This document shows, piece after piece, positions 55,421 to 64,000 of a DNA stretch of 64,000 nt. This stretch comes from Diphasiastrum complanatum. Its lineage: Eukaryota > Streptophyta > Lycopodiopsida > Lycopodiales > Lycopodiaceae. Positions within the stretch are counted from its first letter, which is position 1; every line of letters begins with the position of its first letter. The DNA is taken from NCBI GenBank assembly GCA_029204225.1, contig CM055103.1, positions 5,001 through 69,000 of the forward strand, read 5' to 3'. The notes below the pieces were generated by a model. The model was not told where the DNA came from, did no database searches, and saw only the letters and a program-made list of their open reading frames with translations. Made by a program: the position numbers and the translations under genes.

Positions 55421-55934
55421 TTTTACGGGTACAAATTTCCTAATAGAGCACTGACCAAAAAACCATAGTTTTATTAAACCAGAATGTGCTTGTAGGATTT
55501 ATACCAATGAGCTTTTGCAAAATGGGTCATAAGATGGCATAGCAAAAGTTAAGTCTATTATGAAGAAACACTGTACATATAGCAAAGCCCCAAACTGCAT
55601 GGGCTCAACAGGTGTCACTAAACTGGCCTACCACCTGCCAAACTAGAGTTAGGCCCAATATGGCCACATATACTGACAAACCCAGGACATGCCCCTGAGT
55701 ATAGCATAATGAACTCAAAATCACTGTACAGGCTAATTTCTTCCTACGTGTGGCTACTCGGCTACCCCAAGTAGCCATCTACGGGATTAGTGCCCAATTG
55801 ATATGACAATAATGGGTCACGTCCCAATAACAACCAAAAATTGTAAGTCCTAATTAACTGAAAATATGTATAGTTAATTACAATACTGCATTTTGAGCTT
55901 ACAATAAACATATCAGATCAAATTTTATTCTTAA
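55421..55934. other. Non-coding stretch
   Basis: No gene seen. A small inverted repeat TGGCTACT / AGTAGCCA lies near 55747-55773. Confidence 0.5.
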
Positions 55935-56525
55935 CACCTATCTATTCCCACAAGTTCCCCTCGATGTCACCCACTGGTCGGAATAGACACTATGAGAAAC
56001 CGATGTCGTGTTCGAAGAAAATGAACCGTTTGATGGAAAATTTCCAAACTAGGTCATTTCCATTGCCTAAAAGCATTCTCCCCAAAACAAAAGGCCATAT
56101 TGACCAAACGATGTTGGAGTTGGGCATGAATGGATACATCAGGTCTGTAGCTAGTTCACAAACTTGGGACCACCCCCCGTTTGGAAATTCGAACAATTTT
56201 GATCAATTCCAGAAACGGACACCAATTGTCCCCGAAGCCCTCTTCTAGATTGAAGTTCGAATGGAGATTTCGGGCTACTTGTAGGCCTATTCGACGTCCT
56301 GTCTATTCCCACATATTCCCTCCAACGCTGCCCACTAGATAGAATAGTATGAGATATCCACGTTGTCTAGAGAAAATGGACCGTTTGACAAAAAATTGCC
56401 AAACTAGGTCATTTCGATTGCCATAACAACGTTCTCCCAAGGATAAAAGGTCATACTGACCAAACAATGTCAAAATTGGGCATGAATGGATCCATTAGGT
56501 CCGTATCAAGTTCAAGAACCTGTGG
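55935..56525 (+). repeat. Satellite-like array 3
   Basis: Less than two units of the array 1/2 repeat, with boxes at about 56053 and 56408 (spacing 355), both type A. Ends abruptly at GTGGCCAC near 56525 where another repeat begins. Confidence 0.85.
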
Positions 56526-56526
56526 C

Positions 56527-57020
56527 CACTATAAAGTCCTCAATCCAAGGATCCTATTCTAAGCATGCCAGTCAAGCAACACAGGGGAACCTGATGGTGG
56601 ACAAACCAACCCAACCAATCTAGATCGAACGGATCTAGCCCCCAAGCTATGGATCAATCACAAAGAGGAGTATGGCATCACACTAGCAGCATCCTGCCAC
56701 CCGTCATGCTATCAAGCATACACTAGTGAGAGCCCAATAGGTATACTTATACCATCCAAGGCCCATGCACCACTAGTAGTGCACTGTGACACCTCACTGG
56801 ACACCTCTACAACCTATCTGGACCACATCATCCAGTCTCCCAATGACTCACTGATAGACCCATACAAATCCACCATCAAGTGTTTAGAACTACAACCATT
56901 AATTATGACCATGTACGCATAAGGGCCCCAAATCCCTTATAGTCACAATTAACTTACGGGTTGTTGGTCTACCGGTCCCTAGCATAGACACGCTATCCAA
57001 GACCAATCATGGGCATGACA
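56527..57020 (-). repeat. Probable Gypsy-3 3' LTR
   Basis: In minus orientation begins TGTCATGCCCATG directly after a purine-rich GCCGGAAGAA. The position relative to the chromodomain frame fits a 3' LTR. The left end is set by the satellite boundary. No partner copy in the window. Confidence 0.55.
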
Positions 57021-57048
57021 TTCTTCCGGCCTTATTCAAATTCTGCCC

Positions 57049-57740
57049 TCAGAACTTAAAACTGGGAAAGTTCCTTCTTAAGCTTCCTTCTTGTACCCAG
57101 GAATCATCATCGTCTGTATATCCCTTCCATCGAATCAGATACTCAGTAACTACAGTATTTTTCAATCGTTTAGTTCTTACGTCCAAGATCTTTTCGGGTT
57201 CAAGATGAGATATACCCAATGATTCATCCAACAAGTCCAATTGATCTCTAGATTCAAGATGCTTTCCTTCACGTAGACTCTTCTTGAGACGGCTTACATG
57301 AAATACGGGATGCACTTGAAATCCTTCTGGGAGTTCCAATTGGTAAGCTAAGGATAAGATCTTTTTCAAGATTTGATACAGTCCTCTCTATTTAGGGGAC
57401 AATTTGTAATGCTTGCCGGTACGCATTACACTAGAATCCTTTGAGATTCTCAAAAAAATATCCAATCCCCCACTTGGAAGTCTCTCGATGATCTTTTCAG
57501 ACTTGCATAATGTTGGTCCCCATCCTGGGTACAATAAACATTCTCACGTGCAAACCGTAGCATTTCCTCCATATCAAGTAGGAAATCCGCCATTTTTTGA
57601 AACTTGATTGACCGAGTCTCAACCGCAATGGGTGACCTAGGCTCATATTTGTACATAAGCATAAACGGTCCATAACCGGTAGCCAAATGCTTACTATAAC
57701 TCATTCTCCATCAAGGGTAACATCCTCTCCGAGGAGAAAA
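57049..57740 (-). pseudogene. Gypsy-3 integrase C-terminus and chromodomain
   Basis: Chromovirus 3' remnant. From right to left: HLATGYGPFMLMYKYEPRSPI and a helical segment (ADFLLDMEEMLRFAREN, 57450-57704), a break near 57370-57450, then LAYQLELPEGFQVHPVFHVSRLKKS and a chromodomain-like TEYLIRWKGYTDDDDSW (57049-57369). Gene order and motifs match Gypsy-2, but the sequences differ substantially, so it is a different family. The catalytic core and everything upstream are missing. Confidence 0.85.
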
Positions 57741-59349
57741 TATAAATAGATATCTTAACCGATCTTCTAATCTTGTAGGTAATCCTTCTTTTAACTGATC
57801 AAGTATAACTAGAATCTAAACTATGATTCTCAATCATAATTCATCAAATTCTTGTCCTATACTCAACAAAAGAAGGTAACTACCAATGATTAGAAAAATT
57901 TTAAGTTCAGAGTCATTTCTAGTTTAGCATATACGGCCGACCAAAAGTGACCAGCGAACTTCAAATCTCGAATGTTCATAATGCCACTTTGGTAATCCGT
58001 AAAGCCAAAACAGATACTCAAATAATTACTTGGTCTTTACCCAAATAAACATAGTCGATTTGGTGAGATGGCCAGTCATTACCAAAATCCCACTATCTTG
58101 TTTATTCATATGGGTTAATCTACCAATCACAATCCTTTCTTATGGATTAGGTATATCCTAGAATCTGAGTTAAGATTTAACAATCCCAACTCTCCAAATT
58201 CCCGAAACCATACCATATCATAAGAGTACATCATGAGAATGCATTACAATTCTTAAAAGACACATGAGCTGTTCACAAAGTCCTTTCCATCTGAAAAGTT
58301 TCAGAATTTTACAACTCACACACGGTGCCAATATAAGGATTGTAATCTAAAAAATGCCCTTACTTTAGACATGGCACAAATTGTCATTCCAAAGTTACGG
58401 TCCCAATCTAGGATACGTCTATATTTTTCTCTTAAGTTCTAATCTAGAATAACTTAAGATTTACCGGAACCTCATTACGAGAAGTTCTAACTTTTGGCAA
58501 ACAACTATCCAGCTCTCCTGAGTCTTCCAGGATAGCATTCCATCCTTTCCGAATGGGAAAAGATAAGTCTCAAAAAGTTTTCATGCATTCTATGCACATC
58601 CATTAGTAAATGAATCCAAAATGACTCATAGATGTTGTGACTTATAAGCAATACATCTCAACAACAATATCCATAAGTAAGATCATATTGTTGATTTTTC
58701 ACAACTAACTCAGAAGTAACGCTTATGAATCGGTTAGTTGTATCTGATTTAGAAAATATTTTAAATGTCTAGGTGTGGTACCAAAACACCACATTTAATC
58801 TGATTCTAAATCACTTCTAGGTCAATAAGCAATTCTCAATGAGAAATTACTAACCCAGCGAGAAATTGTCTAAAACACAATTCTCATCAATATGCCTGTG
58901 TATCAACAACTAGTTTATGCATGCAAATAAACTTAGTTCACAGAATACTTTGTAGATCACAGGATTAGAAGTTTGTACAAAAGATTTTAGTGATCCTACA
59001 AAGATTCACTACATAGCATATCTCTACAGATAACTCCTGATGTACTTAACACTTTAATAACCGAGAACCTTGTAACTTGGTTATCTACTAAGAGAGAATA
59101 TTTCTCAAAGAGTGCTATTTCACATCCAAAATCTCAACCGGAGACTACTCAAAAGAATATATTGCTAGCATGAATTTCCTTCCTTGCATCAACCCACGGA
59201 TCTCAGTTTATACTAAGATCAAATTGACTATTTACAACAAGGAATAGGTTTCAACAACCCCCATCTTGCAAAAGAATTACCAAGTTTTGACACAAATCAA
59301 TCGGACTTGTTATCAGCCACTTTTCTACCGCAAGAGTACTTCCAAAAAA
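57741..59349. other. AT-rich region, no gene seen
   Basis: About 1.6 kb with no open frame of note. Contains the second copy (58092-58130) of the 39-bp direct repeat at 54418-54456. It could be decayed LTR or leader sequence. Confidence 0.5.
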
Positions 59350-59421
59350 TTTTCCCTTCTTAACTCTTTAAACCAGAAATCTACTATAATCTATAAAGGA
59401 TTTCTGTAATATCTAAATATC
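59350..59421 (-). repeat. Right arm of a 72-bp inverted pair
   Basis: Reverse complement of 55348-55420. It ends exactly where the Gypsy-4 LTR starts. Confidence 0.85.
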
Positions 59422-60507
59422 TGTTAGCCGATTCTCTAGTGCCGAGCCAAGCTGAAGAGATAAGTTATCTCTCACCCATGACCGAGGAGGTCTCAGAAGG
59501 AAGAGAGCATAAGAAGCTGAGAGCCGAGGGAATACTAGCTAGGAAGATAGTGATTAACTATGTGAGCCTACATGGTGTATGACAAAGAAGGAATGACCAT
59601 GTAGGAGCTAATAACATTTCCATGAATAGTTGTAATAAATGTAGACCCCCCTTAAAATAGTAAGAGTGAGCCACCTTTTGATGGTGACCTCTAGTGGAAG
59701 GGCAAATTCCACATGTAATTTCTAATTTAGTGGAATTGCCACATGGGCTCCACATGGGCAGCCTTCTTGCTTATTTAAGGGCCCCCCTCTCTTGTGAGGG
59801 AGCTTTTGATTGTATTTTCAAGTTCTCTTGAGCTAATAAAGAGGATCCTCCACGAGTTCTTGAAGATCACTAAGCTCCTTGTTCATGGCAATGATCTTGA
59901 GTGATATTTCTTTGAGCATGCCTGATTCCTTGCTTGTGGATTAACTAGGTTCTTGTTTCTTGTTCTTGCTTAGTTGTGGATTAACTTCAGTTCTTGCTTG
60001 TGGAATCTTGTAGAAATCAGCATTCAAGTAAACTATAGAGGCTAGAAATGTGGTGTAAATCTTGCATAGTCTTGACATTCTAGTTCTTGATGTTCTTGGA
60101 TAATCTAGGCATCAAGTAATGTGTGTTTCTTGATTCTTAGATTGTTAAATGCTGCTAGAAGTCTTGTTTCTTGTTTCTTGAATCTTGTTTTAGTTTCAAT
60201 AGCTAATCTAGTTCTTGATTGTTCTTTGATTCAGTAGTTAGTAGTAGGATCGCTCTCTATGCTGAACGTTGATATGCTTGAGCTGTAGATGGTTGCATGG
60301 CTAGTGTATGCATGTAGCTGAGTATCGGATTTGAGTTACCCACTGATAGGCTGGGAAATACGTAATGCATCTTTGAATATTTCTTCTGCTCTGTAACCGT
60401 TCTAGTAAGAAGAGTAATCACAAAGAACCATAACAACAGAAGTAATCCAAGAGAGATAAGACACAAAAAGAGAAAAACGTGTTCACCGATTAGTGAATCT
60501 GTGAACA
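59422..60507 (+). repeat. Gypsy-4 LTR
   Basis: Inferred LTR with TG/CA ends (TGTTAGCCGATTC to GTGAACA) placed two bases before a primer site. A TTATTTAAGG TATA-like box lies at 59770-59779, and an AATAAAG signal near 59837. TTCTTG-rich repeats fill 59940-60190. No second copy in the window, so the left end rests on the TG start and the repeat boundary. Confidence 0.7.
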
Positions 60508-60509
60508 TT

Positions 60510-60521
60510 TGGCGCCGTTCC
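60510..60521 (+). other. Gypsy-4 primer binding site, tRNA-Asp type
   Basis: TGGCGCCGTTCC follows the LTR. TGGCGCCGTT is the primer core of many plant Tat/Athila-type gypsy elements, complementary to tRNA-Asp. Confidence 0.75.
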
Positions 60522-61880
60522 ACAGCTACACACACGCTCAACCAAGCCATATCTCAATCTCTTGTGTTGCGACACCATCGTCTGAGAGCTCCTACACATT
60601 CATTGTCGAGCTCATCACTTCGGTCTTGACCAAAGTCCTACTCATTTCTCAACCGGAGTCTCACGATCCTCACCATGACGAGCTCCACGACTCAAGTCTG
60701 GACTGGACCACTACCTCATACCTCTCGACCGAACCACAACTTCATGATCCTAACATGCCTGAGTTACACCTCAACCACCTGTGGTACGTTTGGTGTGTTG
60801 CTTAATAGTGTTCGTAACACTATAGTGGGGTTTTGGTATGATTATGAAGCCAGTCATTGGGTTTCTAGTTCGGATATTGCCATAGATTGTACTAGAAGGT
60901 AACTTAAGTTCGAACCCATTCACCTCATAAGTAATCCATCTCAAATATTCCTCTCATTGATATAAATGTTTTTCATTTACTAATTCTTGTATTCTCTCCA
61001 ATCAAGCAAACTTAATTTGATTCAATCTTTGATGCAATTGCCATGATTTATCTATGAAAGCTTGACCATCTTTTTCAATGGTTTTATCATGATAATGTAT
61101 GTGGTTTTGGAAATATATAATATATATATAGCTCTAATGGTGTTTTTCAACCACTATGAGCGATAGCTTCTCCATGTTTTTCAATGGATTAGCAATACCT
61201 GATTTATCATGCTAAGTATATTTGTTAAGCATTACACATCACTCAAACTGAGAAATTTATGATAAGATTTTATTAAAAGTCATTTTTCTCAATCTTAGTG
61301 AGTTCCATGAGTTTTAAGGATCAATTTACCTTCTTGGATCATTCGGATCTGAGTTACGGATTAGAAGTTATAGTCATTTGAAAATCCCTAATAATTTTAA
61401 CTTTTGAAAAGCATATATAATATTCCCTTATAAAAACAGAATCTCATTGTTCCTTATTTTCTGGAGTTTTTATAGCAGAAGGTAAATCTGTCATTAGACT
61501 GTAAAAACATACCATTTACTGTATACTTTGGTTTATAGGTTCAATATGAGCACATGAATCCATTTTTTTTTTTTAGATTCATAAAAAACAGATACTTAGT
61601 ATTCATAATAATCGAAAAAAACCCAGTCTACATGCTTAACCAAATGATTAAACCAAAGAATACAATAAAAAGGTAAATGATTTCACCTCAGATCCTTATG
61701 CTCTGACTTAAATTTCAAGGGACTGTCCATGGGCTAAAGTCTTTTCCTCAATAGGTCCGGTCCAATAGGTAATTCATTGTTTCAAAGTCACTTTGAATAT
61801 TTTCTGTAAATGCACCAAATTTATTTCACACTCCCGGTTCCAATCTTGAACTTTGCCGGGTCATCTCTCTCATTCAACCA
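60522..61880 (+). other. Possible Gypsy-4 leader, no gene recognised
   Basis: An open frame at 60509-60805 overlaps the primer site and shows no domain. An AT microsatellite lies at about 61111-61131 and an A/T run at 61563-61574. Otherwise featureless and AT-rich. Confidence 0.45.
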
Positions 61881-61898
61881 AGGAAAAAGGAAATAGGC

Positions 61899-62264
61899 GT
61901 GGGCTGGGTCGCGATGGATCAGCTCTTCTCACCCTTCACTCGTTTCAGGCTCAGATCGCAATGGTCTAGCGGACCCCCCTCCACTGAAACAGGCCCCTTC
62001 TCTTCACGGATACACACAGGGGCGCATCTGCTCAGAATCGCAGATGGTCACCCTCTTCAATCACGATATGCAGAGAAGATTTTTCTTCAGATACGTTCAG
62101 GTCTTCCTTTCTTCCAGGCAGCGATGATCTCTTCAAAATCAGATTCTTCTGACCTGTGCAAATCGTTCCTCTCTTCCACAGAAGTAGTGTGGGTTCTTCC
62201 TTCCCAGATCGTTCTTTCAGAACAGCAGCAGATCAATTCACCAATCAAATTGCGGAGAATTTGA
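61899..62264 (+). CDS. Unidentified 121-codon open frame
   Basis: ATG-started frame in a stretch visibly richer in G and C than its surroundings (about 61880-62640). The N-terminus is rich in Arg, Ser, Thr and Phe with few acidic residues, which could resemble an organelle transit peptide, but there is no domain. It may equally be retrotransposon leader or the first exon of a host gene. I do not assign a function. Confidence 0.2.
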   Translation: MGWVAMDQLFSPFTRFRLRSQWSSGPPSTETGPFSSRIHTGAHLLRIADGHPLQSRYAEKIFLQIRSGLPFFQAAMISSKSDSSDLCKSFLSSTEVVWVLPSQIVLSEQQQINSPIKLRRI

Positions 62265-63611
62265 GGAGGCTTTAATGGCTCAGGCAGCAGAATTGACTGG
62301 TTCTTCATTCATTCAACTTCGTTTTGCTTCTTATTCACGACTGCAGGTGATCTCAACCAGCAGCAATTTGTAAATTTAGAATCTTTAGTGAAGCCAATTG
62401 CCATGACTATGGAGTATTCAGACAGAGGCAGGGCAATCCTCATCGCTTCTCCACACAGAAAAATTGGCTTCCTGCAACAGCTACTTCCTAGCCTGTAGTG
62501 CCCGCTGCCTTCTTTTCTCAAGCAAAATAGGAATGAACCTGCGTTTCTTCTCTCAAGAGTCTTTTCTTCTCTTGAGGGAAACGATTTCACCTTTTCTTCA
62601 TAACCGACCTTCAACGAAGGGCAAAACTCTTTAGGAGCATTCTCTACTTTGACAAAAAGGCCCTTCATTTGAGGAAAAAACTCTTTAGGCTTATTTGGCC
62701 TCCAAAAACTATTTTCCTAGTTCCTTGTTTTCGAAACTCCGATTTTTTCCCAGATGTCGAACTGTCTCATAGGTATCACTTCCTCCTACATTCTTACCTG
62801 TATTACTCGTGACTTCGTATTCAACACGAACCATCATACAACTGGCAACTCAGCATCGCGTACAAACCGACACTTGGTATAATCAACCGTCATCCCCACC
62901 AAGGAAAATCAATATTTGGAACTCGGAAAACTTGTCTGACATCAACCCAACAAGTTTGATTTGTAAGTCTGCACTGTACTTTGCCTCAACCATTTTTTAA
63001 CTGCCGTTTTCATTTCGCTTCTTTCAGTAACAAGATTTTTTAAGTCACAAACTGCTCTTCACTGGATACTGCAACATCGTCGTCGAACCCTTAACCTTAG
63101 GACCCTTCCTTGAAACTTAAGTCAGTGCCTTAAAGGTACCTGGGCATCTTTTATAAATCATGATATAAAGTACATTTCATCATTACAATATGGCGAAAAA
63201 TTGTCATTTAATAAAACTACTTAGCAACTGTCGATATTATCATCCATCAAAGTCAATTACGAGTGTTGCTAAAAATAGCTTATTGCTATTTAACAAACTT
63301 ACTAAAAATAGTAACTTAGTAAAAATAGGTCTAATTTGTCTGATATAACTGTCATTTGAAAATTGATTATGACATTTGAACATGTCATAGAATTTCATAG
63401 CTACTCTTTAACATAGCCACATTCGTACATCAGTAAAAAGTGGCATTATAGCAGATTTTGCACATATGAGATACATCTAGAACATTTTCTTCTAGAAAAT
63501 CAATGATTGTAATTGCTGAAATTTTGAAATTTTGACCAAAAAAATGCACTACATGTTTTCCCCCCACTTAAATGTGAAGCGTCCCCGCGAACAGAGGGAA
63601 TAGTCTTTGAC
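62265..63611. other. No gene recognised
   Basis: Short open frames on both strands without family resemblance. AT-rich beyond 63000. Confidence 0.45.
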
Positions 63612-64000
63612 ATTTGATTTTGTATCATAATAAACGTGACTGGTTACTCTTGAAAGAGACATTTATCAAACGGTTCAAGCCTTTCTGCTTGATAGAAAGT
63701 CCTTTTGTCAAACTAAGTAATATCAAAATGACAGAAGACAAAAAAGTACGTGACTATATCGAACGATTTAAACGATTCAAAAGTCAGGTACAAGAGCAAC
63801 CTACCGAGTCCATGCTCATCATTTGGTTCCTCGTTGGACTTCCCCGATGGATCAGACGTGAACTTCGTTCGAATGATGAATATACATCATTTAAACAAGC
63901 CATGACTGATGTCATTCAAGAAGAAGACGAGGGCTCAGATTTTGAGGAACCACGAGAACGAAGAGCACATCGTGTTGTCCAAGAAGCTCGACCAAAGAAT
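63612..64000 (+). pseudogene. Gypsy gag fragment running off the right edge
   Basis: Open from a stop near 63611 to the window end, with ATG at 63728 but Gag-like residues before it (DWLLLKETFIKRFKP). The core pattern DYIERFKRF, then PTESMLIIWFLVGLPRWIRRELR, then an acidic stretch matches the capsid region of plant Ty3/gypsy Gag. It would assemble the particle shell. It lies about 3.1 kb downstream of the Gypsy-4 primer site in the same orientation, so it may be Gypsy-4 gag after a long leader. The true start is not visible; whether the gene is intact beyond the edge is unknown. Confidence 0.75.

Noticed and set aside
1-64000. tRNA, rRNA or organelle DNA insertions.
   Set aside because: No cloverleaf, rRNA core or organellar gene could be recognised by eye; tRNA-like matches are the primer binding sites of the retrotransposons.

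Overview
The window looks like repeat-dense nuclear DNA from a large-genome land plant. No host gene can be identified with confidence. The plant assignment rests on Ty1/copia and chromodomain Ty3/gypsy elements in several lineages, primer binding sites matching the plant initiator tRNA-Met type (TGGTATCAGAGC), one site matching the tRNA-Asp type (TGGCGCCGTT), and LTR retrotransposons nested inside one another. The species cannot be told from the sequence. I see no bacterial operons, organellar gene blocks, rRNA or CRISPR. Element names (Copia-1 to -5, Gypsy-1 to -4) are local labels.

Left part (1-12780). A decayed minus-strand Ty3/gypsy pol fragment (Gypsy-1, 1-1676) abuts Copia-1 (1679-10189). 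Copia-1 is an old Ty1/copia element whose pol region (integrase, RT, part of RNase H) is present twice in tandem. Its right end abuts a satellite-like array with a unit of about 360 bp (10190-12620).

Nested stack (12781-31040). Copia-2 carries target duplication ATTTT and is split in its protease region by Copia-3 (15176-27152, duplication TTTTC). Copia-3 is split in its leader by minus-strand Copia-4 (16211-22039, duplication GTAGA). LTR divergence falls in the expected order: about 13 differences in 862 bp, about 8 in 682, and 2 in 655. Copia-4 has an intact Gag-protease-integrase frame but has lost the RT catalytic core. A second satellite array follows at 31530-33315.

Middle (33316-54400). 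An unclassified stretch holds the chromodomain gypsy element Gypsy-2 (37138-44746, minus, duplication AAACG). Next is the 5'-truncated Copia-5 (from about 44938), interrupted in its RT by Copia-3b (46285-52443, duplication TTGAC). Copia-3b is a close relative of Copia-3 and is nearly intact, apart from one in-frame UAG between integrase and RT that Copia-3 shares.

Right part (54400-64000). Mostly AT-rich non-coding sequence with a third small satellite array (55935-56525), a chromovirus 3' remnant (Gypsy-3), a plus-strand gypsy LTR with a tRNA-Asp-type primer site (Gypsy-4, 59422-60507), and a gypsy gag frame running off the right edge.

The strongest signals beyond routine annotation are: a 10-bp G-box palindrome (CACACGTGTG) recurring in the LTRs of several copia families; evidence for mobilisation in trans of an RT-less element; the shared UAG before RT; the internally duplicated pol of Copia-1, whose two integrase copies have lost different catalytic residues; and hairpin clusters in the Gypsy-2 LTR. 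All coordinates, mismatch counts and boundaries were read by eye.
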